Translations under genes and position numbers: made by a program
Notes under the pieces: model-generated
Told to the model about the DNA's origin: nothing
Databases searched by the model: none
The model's input: the letters and a program-made list of their open reading frames with translations, nothing else
Source: Marinifilum flexuosum
Lineage (GTDB): Bacteria; Bacteroidota; Bacteroidia; Bacteroidales; Marinifilaceae
Length of the DNA stretch: 64,000 nt
Direction of reading: 5' to 3'
Assembly (NCBI RefSeq): GCF_003610555.1
Contig: NZ_RAPQ01000008.1
Coordinates: forward strand, 1,604,490-1,668,489
Shown here: in pieces, positions 9,143 to 19,360 of the stretch
Position numbering within the stretch: position 1 is the stretch's first letter
How the letters are laid out: every line of letters begins with the position of its first letter

Positions 9143-9709
9143 ATGAGAACCACCGATAAGTACATATGCGAATTGTTATCTGCTGATAATAAGCAGGGAA
9201 TGAATCTACTCTTTAAAAAGTATTTCGAACCTTTAGTGATTTGGGCAGATACTTTTTTAAACGATATGGATCAATCTCAAGATTTGGTGCAGGAACTTTT
9301 TGTTGGCATATGGAGGAAAAAAACTTACCGAAATTGGAATCCTGATAAACTAACTTCCTATTTGCATGTTGCCGTTAAGAATTCGTGTTACAATAAGCTT
9401 GAAAAAATAGATGTGCTTAAAGACACAACTGATATTGATAGTTTCGATAAAATCTACGACGAATTTGAATCCAATAAAGAGGAAATTGTAGCCAAAATTC
9501 TAGAAGAAGTTGAAAAATTACCAGAACGTGGGAGAGAAGTAGTCAAGTGTATTTACTTGAGAGGTATGAAATACCAAGAAGTTGCTGATGAGTTAAATAT
9601 TTCACTTCAAACGGTAAAAACCCATTTGGTTAGATCTCTTAAAATACTAAGAACCAGTTCTGAGAAATTGGGTGATTTCTTTCTTCTTTACTTTTTTTCA
9701 AAAAAATAG
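9143..9709 (+). CDS. ECF RNA polymerase sigma factor (FecI type)
   Basis: 188 residues with sigma region 2 (about 25-90, DQSQDLVQELFVGIWRKK) and region 4 (about 130-180, LPERGREVVKCIYLRGMKY followed by a helix-turn-helix EVADELNISLQTVKTHL). It directs RNA polymerase to a small gene set. It is followed by a FecR-type anti-sigma gene and a SusC gene with an STN signalling domain, the classical trans-envelope circuit: substrate binding to the outer-membrane receptor releases the sigma factor, which turns on the uptake locus. Confidence 0.92.
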   Translation: MRTTDKYICELLSADNKQGMNLLFKKYFEPLVIWADTFLNDMDQSQDLVQELFVGIWRKKTYRNWNPDKLTSYLHVAVKNSCYNKLEKIDVLKDTTDIDSFDKIYDEFESNKEEIVAKILEEVEKLPERGREVVKCIYLRGMKYQEVADELNISLQTVKTHLVRSLKILRTSSEKLGDFFLLYFFSKK

Positions 9710-9779
9710 AAATTCTTGTCAACCGTTTTTCGTTTTTTCCTGTACTTGTAGTGAAAGTGCACTAGTAAGAAAAAGAAAA

Positions 9780-10937
9780 ATGGATATTAACGATCAAAAA
9801 TACCAGGAAATTGTAGATTACATTTCAGGAGGACTCAATGAGGAAGGTAGGAAATCTATGGAGGCATGGATCAATTCTTCTGACGAGAATCAAAAGATCT
9901 ACGAAAAGATTCTGAAAAAATCTTTGTTTGTGCGTTGGAGTTTAAAATCCAATCAGATTGACACGAAAAAAGAATTGAAGAAATTCGAGAATCGACTTAA
10001 TTCTCGTGTTCGTTACATGGGTTGGATAGCAGCTGCGGCCAGTGTTATTGTGATATTGAGTCTCTCAGTTCCTTATTTATGGAATCAGTATCAGGAAAAT
10101 CAAGAATTGATTTCAGCAAATCAAACCATTCAGCCAGGAAAGAAAGGAGCTCAACTGATTTTGTCAACAGGAAAACAGGTAGCTGTTGAAGATCATCACC
10201 AAAAGATAAAAGAAAAAGATGGTTCATTCATTCAGTTGGATTCGAAAACTGGCCTGGAATATTCTAAAGGTGAAACAAGCTCAAATAAATTAATTTACAA
10301 TACACTAAAAACTGCTCGGGGAAACGAGTTTAGCATGCAATTGGCCGATGGAACCAGAGTGTGGCTGAATGCAGATTCAGAGTTGCGTTACCCGGTTCAG
10401 TTTACAGGAAAGAATCGAAAAGTATATTTAAAAGGCGAAGCTTATTTCGATGTGGTTCATGATAAAGACAAAGCTTTTATTGTGAATTCTTATAATCAGG
10501 AGGTCAAAGTATATGGTACGGAATTTTGTATCAATGCCTACAGTCAGGAAGAGATCAAAACTGTTTTGGTAGAAGGTTCAGTTGGGGTAAGAGCTAGTCC
10601 TAAAAGTGCTGAAGAAAAACTGAAGCCAGGAGAATTGAGCTTGGCAGACATGCAATTGGGAACAATCGAAATTCAAAAAGTGAATGTTCGACCATACATT
10701 GCCTGGAAGGATGGCGATTTTGTTTTTGAGAACGAATCACTGGAAAATATCATGTTGCGTTTGGAACGCTGGTACAACGTGAAGGTGTTTTACATGAATG
10801 AAAAATGCAAGGATTTCCGGTTTTCGGGTGATATGGAAAGATATGCTGATGTGAGTAGTTTGTTGTACTTTATACAGGAAACCTCAAATGTGAAATTTGA
10901 AATTAACAAAAATACCATTGTAGTAATGGCTAAATAA
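9780..10937 (+). CDS. FecR-family anti-sigma factor
   Basis: About 385 residues. A cytoplasmic N-terminal sigma-binding part (1-75), one membrane helix (about 80-97, GWIAAAASVIVILSLSV), then the periplasmic FecR domain (about 175-275, with LADGTRVWLNADSELRYP and KGEAYFDV) and a C-terminal STN-like segment. I use the ATG at 9780; the frame is open for 36 more codons upstream, overlapping the sigma gene, but that extension is low-complexity and not family-like. It should hold the ECF sigma factor inactive until the SusC STN domain signals. Confidence 0.92.
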   Translation: MDINDQKYQEIVDYISGGLNEEGRKSMEAWINSSDENQKIYEKILKKSLFVRWSLKSNQIDTKKELKKFENRLNSRVRYMGWIAAAASVIVILSLSVPYLWNQYQENQELISANQTIQPGKKGAQLILSTGKQVAVEDHHQKIKEKDGSFIQLDSKTGLEYSKGETSSNKLIYNTLKTARGNEFSMQLADGTRVWLNADSELRYPVQFTGKNRKVYLKGEAYFDVVHDKDKAFIVNSYNQEVKVYGTEFCINAYSQEEIKTVLVEGSVGVRASPKSAEEKLKPGELSLADMQLGTIEIQKVNVRPYIAWKDGDFVFENESLENIMLRLERWYNVKVFYMNEKCKDFRFSGDMERYADVSSLLYFIQETSNVKFEINKNTIVVMAK

Positions 10938-10952
10938 TTAATTCTAAATAAA

Positions 10953-10983
10953 AAACGGAAAGATTTGCAGATCCTTCCGTTTT
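10953..10983 (+). terminator. Hairpin between anti-sigma gene and susC-like gene
   Basis: AAACGGAA (10953-10960) pairs with TTCCGTTT (10975-10982), with an inner GAT/ATC extension. The T-run is short. It may be a partial terminator that separates regulator from transporter expression; a comparable hairpin occupies the same place in the second sigma locus. Confidence 0.55.
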
Positions 10984-11050
10984 GAAATCAATAATCGAAT
11001 AGATACTTGGCGGTTTCTATTCAAATTTTAACTCATTTCATTACAAAATT

Positions 11051-14000
11051 ATGAAAAAAAACAATTTGTTTGCACATTTCCATCAAAGGAAATGGCTTAA
11101 AATCCTCGTGGAAATGAAAATAACTATTCTATTAGTACTATTAATTTCATTTGGAGCCTCTGCAAGTATTTATTCTCAAAACCAAAGAGTAAGTATGCAG
11201 TTTGAAGATGCTACCATATTAGAAGTACTAAATGAAATTAAAACTCAAACTGGTTTACGTTTTATCTTTAACGAAGATAAAATTGAAGGATTGCAAGCCA
11301 TTGATTTAGACGTAGGAAATATTACTGTTGAGGAAGTTTTGAGTGAGGTCTTTGAAGAAACAGATTTGGAATGTAAATTTCAAGATGATGTGATCATGAT
11401 TGTGGAAAGAGCTCCAGAACCTGTGATTCAAGATCAACAGCAGCAAAAAGAAATAAAAGGAACCGTAACCGATGATAAGGGCTTACCTCTTCCAGGAGTA
11501 TCTGTAGTTATAAAGGGTTCAAATACAGGTGTATCTACCGATTTTGATGGAAACTTTTCATTGGAACTTCCTGATGGAGAGGTGACATTGGTGTTTTCTT
11601 TTATTGGAATGCAGCCTCAGGAAGTACTTGTTACCAATCAGACAGAACTAAACATTACTTTAACTGCCTCAACAGAACAGTTGGCTGAGGTTGTGGTTAC
11701 AACGGGTTACCAGAAAATCGACCGAAAATTGTTTACAGGCTCTGCAACGGTCTTGAAAGCTGAAGAAGCAAAAGTAGCCGGTGTTGCAGATGTTGGACGT
11801 ATGTTGGAAGGTAAAGTAGCAGGGGTTTCTGTGCAGAATGTATCGGGAACTTTTGGAGCGGCACCTAAAATTCGAGTGCGTGGAGCTTCCTCTATTTATG
11901 GTGATACCAAACCACTTTGGGTAGTTGATGGAGTGGTATTGGAAGATGTTGTTGACATCTCGCCAGATCAATTGTCTTCAGGTGATGCTGCAACTCTTAT
12001 CTCTTCATCTGTAGCTGGTATCAATGCTGATGATATCGAAAGCTTTCAGATTTTGAAAGATGCATCAGCAACTGCATTGTATGGTGCCCGCGCCATGAAC
12101 GGTGTAATTGTAATTACTACCAAGAAAGGGCGTGCAGGTAAGAATTCTATCAGGGTGACCTCTGAATTCACCATGAAAATGAAGCCTAACTATGCCAATT
12201 ACGATATTCTGAACTCACAGGATCAGATGGAGATGTTTCTTGAAATGGAAGAAAATGGGTGGTTGAGTTATGCGGATGTAATGCGATCAAAAGATGCTGG
12301 TGTTTTTCACAAAATGTACAGTTTAATTGAATCTTATGAGAATGGTAAATACGGTCTAGAGCATACTGATGAAGCGAAAGCAGGATTTTTACGCAGATAT
12401 GAAAGAGCCAATACCGACTGGTTTGATGTATTGTTTAGAAACTCATTGCAACAAAATCACTCTGTTTCTTTTTCAGGAGGATCGGAAACATCCAAGTTTT
12501 ATGTGTCAACTTCATGGTTGAATGATGAAGGATGGACCATTGCCGATAGAGTTGACCGTTACACTGTGAATATGAGAGGTGATTTCGACGTGACAGATAA
12601 ACTTACGGTAGGAGTTCAAACAAAAGGTTCTATTCGTGAACAAAAAACACCTGGAACGTTCAATCGAAGTAACGATGTTGTAAGTGGAAATTATTCCCGT
12701 GAGTTCGATATCAACCCATTCTCTTATGCATTGAATACTACCAGAACCATCACTCCTTACGATGAGAATGGAAACCTGGAGTATGTAAGAATGAATTATG
12801 CTCCTTTCAATATTTTGGAGGAGTACAAGAATAACTACATAAATCTGGATGTTTTAGATTTATCTATTCAGGCTGATTTGGGTTACAAATTCAACAAGCA
12901 TTTAGAGTATAAGTTTACAGGGTCCATGCGTTACGTGAAATCTTCAAATGAGCACATTATTAAAGAGGGCTCAAATGTGGTTTCAGCTTATAATGCTGGT
13001 ATAGATGATCCTGTAATTTCAGATGCCAATAAGTATCTTTGGAGAGATATTACTTATCCAAACTCAAGAAAGATTTCTGTTCTACCTAACGGTGGCTTCT
13101 ACAACAAGGAGTCAAATACAATGAAGAATTTCTACATTAGAAACATGTTGAACTTCAACAAAACATACAATGAGATTCACTCTGTAAATGTAATGTTGGG
13201 ACAGGAATTGAAGTATGTAGATCGACAAAGTGATTACTTCAACGGATATGGTTACCAGTACAATAGAGGAGGAACGGTATTTACAGATCCTAACATCATC
13301 AAGTCTACCAATGAATCAGGATTCTCATACTTTGGAATGCAGGAGTTCAGAGATCGATTTGTGGCAGCATTTGCCAATTTCGCGTATTCATACAAAGGAA
13401 AATATACCTTTAACGGTACTGCCCGTGTTGATGGTTCGAACCAATTGGGGCAATCCAAAAGTGCAAGATACTTACCGACTTGGAACTTGTCGGGGAAATG
13501 GAATGCAAAGGAAGAGGCTTTCTTATACGATGTGGAGTGGTTATCTAACTTATCTTTCAGAGGTACTTATGGATTGACAGCTTCTATGGGACCTGCAAAC
13601 AATGCTTCTATTGTTTATAGAAATGCCATTACTACAACTCCATATGATTCTGAAAAGCAAAATGCGATGTTTGCAGCTTCGCTGGAAAACTCTGAATTAA
13701 CTTGGGAAAAGCAGTATGAAACCAATGTTGGTTTCGATATGAGCTTGTTCAACAGAATTTCATTAAGTGTAGATGCTTACCAAAGAAAAGGTTTTGACCT
13801 GATTGCATTTGTGAGAACATCAGGTGTTGGTGGTGAAGGTTGGAAGTTTGCCAACTACGCCGATATGACCTCCAAAGGGATTGAGTTTAGCTTGGGAACA
13901 AGAAATGTTGTGGGTGATGATTTCAATTGGACATCCAACCTAACCTTTGCTTTCAACAAGAATGAAATCACCAACTTGAAAAACAGACCTATCGTGTATG

Positions 14001-14704
14001 ATTTGGTAAAAGCTGAAGGTGGTGCCTTGCAGGGAGGTCCGGTTCGCGGCTTGTATTCTATCCCATTTGCTGGATTGAATGAATATGGTTTACCAACATT
14101 CTACGATGAAAATGGAAATATCACTACTCAGGTGTATTTTCAGGATAACGCTATCAGTCATTTGAAGTACGAAGGTTCTATCGATCCTAAAGTTACAGGA
14201 GGATTCTCAAATATTTTTGAGTACAAGAATTGGAAATTGAATGTATTCTGCAGCTACCAGTTTGGAAATAAGATCCGTTTGTATCCATCATTCCATGCTT
14301 CCTACAGCGATATGGATGCCATTACAAAAGATATGAAAAACAGATGGCTGATGCCAGGAGACGAAGAATATACAAATATCCCGGTTATCGCCAGTAAAGA
14401 GCTCTACGATAAGTATGGTTATGAGTTGGAATCTACCTACAATGCTTATAACTATTCTGACCAACGAGTGGCAAAAGGTGATTTCATCCGCTTGAAGGAA
14501 GTTTCTCTGGAATACAGAATTCCTAAAAAATTCTTAAGCAAATTAGGATTATCAAGTGCTTCATTAAAAGCGCAGGGAACGAACTTGTGGTTAATGTATT
14601 CCGATAAAGCTTTGAACGGACAGGATCCGGAATTTTTCGGAACAGGAGGGGTTGCTCTTCCGGTGCCTAAACAATATACATTCTCGCTTAAATTAGGATT
14701 CTAA
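11051..14704 (+). CDS. SusC/RagA TonB-dependent outer-membrane transporter with STN domain
   Basis: 1217 residues. After a signal region ending near residue 42 there is an STN domain (about 47-115, VLNEIKTQTGLRFIF), a carboxypeptidase-regulatory-like domain (about 127-215, GTVTDDKGLPLPGVSV), a TonB-plug (about 220-340, VTTGYQKIDRK, VRGASSIYGDTKPLWVVDG, ILKDASATALYGARAMNG) and a 22-strand-type barrel ending in F. It imports an oligomer across the outer membrane with the SusD-like lipoprotein encoded next. The STN domain links it to the FecR/ECF pair upstream. The substrate is not visible; the metallopeptidase lipoprotein in the operon hints at a peptide or protein. Confidence 0.95.
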   Translation: MKKNNLFAHFHQRKWLKILVEMKITILLVLLISFGASASIYSQNQRVSMQFEDATILEVLNEIKTQTGLRFIFNEDKIEGLQAIDLDVGNITVEEVLSEVFEETDLECKFQDDVIMIVERAPEPVIQDQQQQKEIKGTVTDDKGLPLPGVSVVIKGSNTGVSTDFDGNFSLELPDGEVTLVFSFIGMQPQEVLVTNQTELNITLTASTEQLAEVVVTTGYQKIDRKLFTGSATVLKAEEAKVAGVADVGRMLEGKVAGVSVQNVSGTFGAAPKIRVRGASSIYGDTKPLWVVDGVVLEDVVDISPDQLSSGDAATLISSSVAGINADDIESFQILKDASATALYGARAMNGVIVITTKKGRAGKNSIRVTSEFTMKMKPNYANYDILNSQDQMEMFLEMEENGWLSYADVMRSKDAGVFHKMYSLIESYENGKYGLEHTDEAKAGFLRRYERANTDWFDVLFRNSLQQNHSVSFSGGSETSKFYVSTSWLNDEGWTIADRVDRYTVNMRGDFDVTDKLTVGVQTKGSIREQKTPGTFNRSNDVVSGNYSREFDINPFSYALNTTRTITPYDENGNLEYVRMNYAPFNILEEYKNNYINLDVLDLSIQADLGYKFNKHLEYKFTGSMRYVKSSNEHIIKEGSNVVSAYNAGIDDPVISDANKYLWRDITYPNSRKISVLPNGGFYNKESNTMKNFYIRNMLNFNKTYNEIHSVNVMLGQELKYVDRQSDYFNGYGYQYNRGGTVFTDPNIIKSTNESGFSYFGMQEFRDRFVAAFANFAYSYKGKYTFNGTARVDGSNQLGQSKSARYLPTWNLSGKWNAKEEAFLYDVEWLSNLSFRGTYGLTASMGPANNASIVYRNAITTTPYDSEKQNAMFAASLENSELTWEKQYETNVGFDMSLFNRISLSVDAYQRKGFDLIAFVRTSGVGGEGWKFANYADMTSKGIEFSLGTRNVVGDDFNWTSNLTFAFNKNEITNLKNRPIVYDLVKAEGGALQGGPVRGLYSIPFAGLNEYGLPTFYDENGNITTQVYFQDNAISHLKYEGSIDPKVTGGFSNIFEYKNWKLNVFCSYQFGNKIRLYPSFHASYSDMDAITKDMKNRWLMPGDEEYTNIPVIASKELYDKYGYELESTYNAYNYSDQRVAKGDFIRLKEVSLEYRIPKKFLSKLGLSSASLKAQGTNLWLMYSDKALNGQDPEFFGTGGVALPVPKQYTFSLKLGF

Positions 14705-14716
14705 AAATTGAAACAG

Positions 14717-16231
14717 ATGAACAAGAAAATATTATATATACTGACATTCATTATGACACTTGGGTGCGTGTCGTGTGATGAATACCTGGATACCACACCG
14801 GACAACAGAACAGTGTTGGATTCGGAATTGAAAGTGAAAGAGTTGTTGACCGCAGCTTATCCTGAAGCTACCTATGGAATGTTTTGTTTCTCTATGTCGG
14901 ATAATGCTGATGACAAGGGACCTGGTCATTTCACACAGATCAATAATCAACAGGGGTATTTTTGGGAAGAATTTACCGATAATGGACAGGATTCTCCGGC
15001 ATATTATTGGGATGCATGTTACAATGCGATTTCACATGCCAACCAGGCCTTGGAGTTCATCGAAAAGCAGCGCGTTGCTGGTGAGATCCCTGAATCATAC
15101 CTGCCATACTATGGTGAAGCTTTGATGGTTAGAGCCTATTGTCATTTTATGTTGGTGAACCTTTGGGGAAAGCCTTACAATTCTACTACTGCAGCAAGTG
15201 ACCTGGGAGTTCCTTATGTAACCGAGGTGGAAGATGTTGTATTCAAGGATTACAAAAGAGAAACAGTTGCTAAAGTGTATGAGTTGATTGAAAAGGATAT
15301 TGAAGAAGGAATACAGTATGTACAAGATGAAGCATATGAAGTTCCAAAATATCATTTAAACAGAGCAGCGGCCAATACATTTGCATCGCGATTTTATTTG
15401 TACAAAGGAGAGTGGCAAAAAGTAGTGGATTATTCAACTGCAGCATTAGGGAGCAATCCGTCATCTTACCTAAGAGATCTTTCGGGTAAGTATGCAGCTA
15501 TGGGCTTGAATGAACAAGTAGCTGAATATTCTAAGGCAAGTGAGCCGGCAAATTTCATGCTAACCAGTAATGTGACTTATTGGTTTCACTATTTCCATGC
15601 TACATCGCAGTATGCTTATACTCCTTATATCAAAGCAAACTTATTTTCTAATAATTTTCTGATAAATTCAGATTGGGATTGGGCTCAGTCATCTGCCAGT
15701 TTTGGAGAAGGTGATGATCTGATTGTGAAATGGGGTTTCTTCTTCAAAAGGCTGGATGTCAACTCAGATATTGGCTACTACTATGCAATGACTCCAAAGA
15801 TTGTTGCTGAAGAAGCCTTGTTTAACCGCATTGAGGCCAATGTGATGCTGAAAAAGTATGGTGAGGCAGAACAGGATCTGGACTTGTACTTTGAGAAACG
15901 TATCAAATGGTATTCCGATACCCATAAAGTGACTGAAGAGAAAATCAATGATGCATACTTGAATGATTCACATGCTGCATCTCCGCTTAACCCATGGTAT
16001 GGATTTGAGGAAGAGAAGCAAAGAACTTACATGAACTGTGTGCTTGATACCCGAAGAAGAGAGTTCTACTATAATGGTTTAAGATGGTTCGATATTCGCC
16101 GTTTTAACCTGAAGGTAGAGCACAATGTTAAGGATGGAACACCTGTAATTCTTGAGGCAGATGATGCAAGAAAGGTATTACAAATTCCTATTCCGGCACA
16201 GCAATATGGTTTGCAGCCAAATGCAAGGTAA
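14717..16231 (+). CDS. SusD/RagB-family nutrient-binding lipoprotein
   Basis: About 504 residues with lipobox GCVSC after a short signal peptide. The SusD fold is shown by the N-terminal EYLDTTPDNRTVL, the TPR-like helices with EALMVRAYCHFMLVNLWGKPY and the C-terminal RRREFYYNGLRWFDIRRF and IPIPAQQ motifs. It forms the lid of the SusC-type channel. The ATG at 14717 begins the signal peptide; a TTG at 14708 is possible, placing the gene 3 to 12 bases after susC, so the two are translationally close. Confidence 0.95.
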   Translation: MNKKILYILTFIMTLGCVSCDEYLDTTPDNRTVLDSELKVKELLTAAYPEATYGMFCFSMSDNADDKGPGHFTQINNQQGYFWEEFTDNGQDSPAYYWDACYNAISHANQALEFIEKQRVAGEIPESYLPYYGEALMVRAYCHFMLVNLWGKPYNSTTAASDLGVPYVTEVEDVVFKDYKRETVAKVYELIEKDIEEGIQYVQDEAYEVPKYHLNRAAANTFASRFYLYKGEWQKVVDYSTAALGSNPSSYLRDLSGKYAAMGLNEQVAEYSKASEPANFMLTSNVTYWFHYFHATSQYAYTPYIKANLFSNNFLINSDWDWAQSSASFGEGDDLIVKWGFFFKRLDVNSDIGYYYAMTPKIVAEEALFNRIEANVMLKKYGEAEQDLDLYFEKRIKWYSDTHKVTEEKINDAYLNDSHAASPLNPWYGFEEEKQRTYMNCVLDTRRREFYYNGLRWFDIRRFNLKVEHNVKDGTPVILEADDARKVLQIPIPAQQYGLQPNAR

Positions 16232-16262
16232 TTTTTTGGTGAATGAAATAATCTAAATAGAC

Positions 16263-17306
16263 ATGAAGAAAATATATATATTACTACTAATGTCAACAGT
16301 CTTGTTCTCTTTCTTTTCGTGCGATAAGGAGGATGAATTGAGTGAAGAGTCAGTAGTAGCTTATGACGAAGCACTGCAGAATGAACTGGATGTGTGGATT
16401 TACGAGAACCTTACAAAAACATACAATGTGAAGGTGAAGTACAAATGGGATGATTCCGAAGTATTTAACGATTTCCACGTGGTTCCTCCTACAATGGAGA
16501 AGGCCAAAGAATTTTTGGAAGCATACTTGAACCTTTGGATCAAAACCTATGAAGAAGAATCAAAAGTAGGTGGAAATCCGGATTTCATGTATAAGTTTAT
16601 GCCTAAGTTGTTAGTACTTATAGGAAGTCCCCAGTATAATGCCGATGGAACCACGACACTTGGATTGGCAGAAGGTGGAAAAAAAGTAACCATCTTTAAT
16701 GTGAACAAATTTGCAGAGGTGGATTTATTTGGGGGCGAGACTCCTGAACAAATTCTGGATATGAAAAGAACAGCTGTTGTAAAATCATTCCATACACTGC
16801 ACCACGAGTTTGGTCACATATTGCATCAAACCAAATTTTATCCTGATGAATTTAAGGAAATCAGCAAAGGGAAGTATACCGGGAACTGGATGGATATTAA
16901 CAATGATGATGCCAAAAAGCATGGATTTATTACCGCTTATTCGATGTCTGAAGAAAATGAGGATTGGGTAGAAATTGCAGCTTCAATGCTCTCTTTAGCG
17001 AGTCATACCAATGAACCTTACCTGTATCATGATTTGGCAGTTAAAGATGCCGATGGAAATTTAACGAGTCAGGATGCTGACATGTATCTTTCTGATTGGA
17101 ATTATGAACTCCATTTTTGGGGATGGGAATTAGATTTTGACCAATCACCTGTTAGATGGAAAGTGACTCCGGAAACATTGGAAAATTGGCATAAGTTCCA
17201 TACCAAAGTAGACATGGTAACTACCTATTACAAAGAAAAGTGGGGTATCGATATGTATGAAATGCAGAAAAGAATCGATACTGCGGTTGCTGAATTGTAT
17301 AACTAA
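16263..17306 (+). CDS. Putative zinc metallopeptidase lipoprotein (Peptidase_Mx1-like)
   Basis: 347 residues with a lipoprotein signal (FFSCDKEDE). The central HTLHHEFGHILHQ carries an HExGH zinc motif (about residues 181-185), and DWVEIAAS about 60 residues later can supply the third ligand. It is not a standard protease subfamily that I can name with certainty; the match is to putative zinc-binding metallopeptidases found inside SusC/SusD operons of Bacteroidota. Its place directly after susD suggests it cuts a bound protein or peptide at the cell surface before import. Confidence 0.75.
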   Translation: MKKIYILLLMSTVLFSFFSCDKEDELSEESVVAYDEALQNELDVWIYENLTKTYNVKVKYKWDDSEVFNDFHVVPPTMEKAKEFLEAYLNLWIKTYEEESKVGGNPDFMYKFMPKLLVLIGSPQYNADGTTTLGLAEGGKKVTIFNVNKFAEVDLFGGETPEQILDMKRTAVVKSFHTLHHEFGHILHQTKFYPDEFKEISKGKYTGNWMDINNDDAKKHGFITAYSMSEENEDWVEIAASMLSLASHTNEPYLYHDLAVKDADGNLTSQDADMYLSDWNYELHFWGWELDFDQSPVRWKVTPETLENWHKFHTKVDMVTTYYKEKWGIDMYEMQKRIDTAVAELYN

Positions 17307-17419
17307 TTGAAAGATATGGAACGAGCTATGGTATACTTCTTTTTCAGAGAAGCCCTGATAGCATTTCGGGGGTAATCATGGCGGATTTCATACGATCAAT
17401 GGAAATTAAATTTAAACGT

Positions 17420-18802
17420 ATGAACAAGATATTATATTTATTATTGGTTTTGTGTGTCTTTTCTTCCTGCGACCAGGATTTTGAGGAGGTGTTCGACAAA
17501 AACCCAACGGAAAGAAAAAATGAAGCGAAAGCTGAATTGACAAATGTACTGGCTAATGCTGAACATGGTTGGAAAACCATTTTGGTAGTGGGAGATAAAG
17601 TGAAAGCTGGTGATTTTTTCCTTTTTGATTTTGTTCCGGTAGAAGGACAAAATAATGGGGAGGTTACGGTAGCCAATCCATTTGATTCAAGCACATCGGA
17701 ATTTGAGATCCGTAGCGAAAATGGTACAGTACTCAGCTTTAATTCATGGAATGAGGTCTTTTATTGGTTGGTAACACCTAATGGCTGGGAGCCAGGCGGA
17801 GTTGGTAGCGATTTGGAGTTTGTTTATGTGAAGGAAGAAAATGGCAAGCTATTCTTTAGAGGTAAGGCAAAAGACATTGAAATGGTTCTTGAGCCAGCAA
17901 CAGCTGAAGATTGGGATACTACAGCTATTCAGGAGCAATTTGCGAATTTTAGAGCTAGATTCAATACAAACTTTACAGGGATCCGTTTAACCAAAGGAAT
18001 GGGTGCTACTGAAGAGACTCCTTTTGTATCAGTATTTTTCGATGCTTTTATTTCAAATTCATCACTTGGATTTCCTGAAAAAAAGGATTTCTTCTACGGG
18101 ATTAAGTACTGGACTGGAGAGAAACGACATGAAACTGCTGAGGCAAGCTTTGTTTTTACCAAGGATGGTATCGTGCTGGCAAATCCATTAGTTATTGAGG
18201 GAGATACCCTTAGTAAATTAACCTATAATGCTGATCTTGATACCTGGGAAGTAGCAGATGAAGGTCTTGAAGGGGAAGTGGTAAGTTCCGATCTTCCAAT
18301 TCATTCTCATCCTAATGCAACAGATTATTTGTTCGAGGTTTTGAAAACCACTTATAACAAATCATGGTATTTTAGTCCCTGGTCAGATAGTTGGTCTGGT
18401 AAATTTACTGAAATCCTAGGCCCGATTTACGATGGACCGGTGGTAAACTATGTTCAGCTTGGGGCGGAATATACTTCTCCTGAAGGTGAAGTGTATGGTC
18501 CTGGGATCTTATTGAAAGGATCGGTATGGGGTACTTCTGCATACCTTCCGGTGGAAGTTATTAAGAATGGAGAGAGTGAGTTTCGATTGGAATGGACCGG
18601 TGAAATCATCTCTGATATTGAAGGAGTGGAAGATTTTATTAATACGGATGCCAATATGAAACAAATATTGGAAATGCTTTTCAATGAGACAGGATGGAGT
18701 CTTGCCCTGGATATTTTTGAATATCCTGATGGAAGTAAAATCTACGATTACGAAATGTACTACATGCCCGATCCATCATACAGATTCTATGCATCGTTCT
18801 AG
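17420..18802 (+). CDS. DUF4302-like surface lipoprotein
   Basis: About 460 residues; lipobox SSCDQDF after a short signal. The N-terminal EVFDKNPTERKNEAKAELTN and the aromatic HGWKTILV segment fit the DUF4302 family, which is regularly found downstream of a SusC/SusD/metallopeptidase trio. The ATG at 17420 starts the signal; the frame extends 14 codons upstream without good reason to use it. Likely an accessory surface ligand-binding protein of the locus. Function unknown. Confidence 0.7.
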   Translation: MNKILYLLLVLCVFSSCDQDFEEVFDKNPTERKNEAKAELTNVLANAEHGWKTILVVGDKVKAGDFFLFDFVPVEGQNNGEVTVANPFDSSTSEFEIRSENGTVLSFNSWNEVFYWLVTPNGWEPGGVGSDLEFVYVKEENGKLFFRGKAKDIEMVLEPATAEDWDTTAIQEQFANFRARFNTNFTGIRLTKGMGATEETPFVSVFFDAFISNSSLGFPEKKDFFYGIKYWTGEKRHETAEASFVFTKDGIVLANPLVIEGDTLSKLTYNADLDTWEVADEGLEGEVVSSDLPIHSHPNATDYLFEVLKTTYNKSWYFSPWSDSWSGKFTEILGPIYDGPVVNYVQLGAEYTSPEGEVYGPGILLKGSVWGTSAYLPVEVIKNGESEFRLEWTGEIISDIEGVEDFINTDANMKQILEMLFNETGWSLALDIFEYPDGSKIYDYEMYYMPDPSYRFYASF

Positions 18803-18847
18803 CAAATTATAAACTACAATTGTTTACACAATAAACACTAAAGAGTG

Positions 18848-18871
18848 CCTCTCCAGCTTGGTCTGGAGAGG
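18848..18871 (+). terminator. Hairpin ending the first Sus-type operon
   Basis: CCTCTCCAG (18848-18856), a six-base loop, and CTGGAGAGG (18863-18871) form a perfect 9-bp stem 45 bases after the last stop codon. A T-rich stretch (ATTTCAGATTCTTTT) follows, so this is the probable end of transcription. From here to 19215 I see no gene; the DNA is AT-rich without clear structure. Confidence 0.7.
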
Positions 18872-19215
18872 ATTTCAGATTCTTTTATTACTAATTTTTC
18901 CATATCCTAAAGATTTTTCCTTCTTATTTATAAATCATGAGCAAAGATTTTCTTAAAATCTAGTAGTTATTAGGGAAAGTTATAAATGGTAATAAACTTC
19001 TTGAAAAATAGTATTTCACTTAAAAAGTGCTTGGAATAAAAATTACATCTAAATGGAAATGCTATGTCCCAAATGATTCCGGATTTTTTTATCAGAAGTT
19101 AATGTGTTTTGGTAAGACGATTGTATCCAAGAAAATATAAAGACAGTGTGAAATTGCATTTTTAATGTAATTGATTTTATCCCTGTTTTGTAAAACTATG
19201 ACTAGTTAGTGAGTT

Positions 19216-19266
19216 GAGAGTTTTCTGGTTGTTATTTTCCCACTATACCGGAAGACTCTCTTTTTT
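19216..19266 (+). terminator. Terminator-like hairpin without an upstream gene
   Basis: A 13-bp stem (19216-19228 with 19248-19260, two G-T pairs) is followed by six T. No coding frame ends nearby upstream on this strand (the last stop codon is at 18802 and already has its own hairpin), so it may end a small non-coding transcript from 18.9-19.2 kb or insulate the RNA candidate that follows. Confidence 0.6.
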
Positions 19267-19360
19267 AAGAAATATTTAGCCGAATACCATTGGTATATAC
19301 CGGCACCAAGAGAGAAAGGATTTAGAAGTGTGTTTGGATAAAATATTAAGAGTTGATTAG

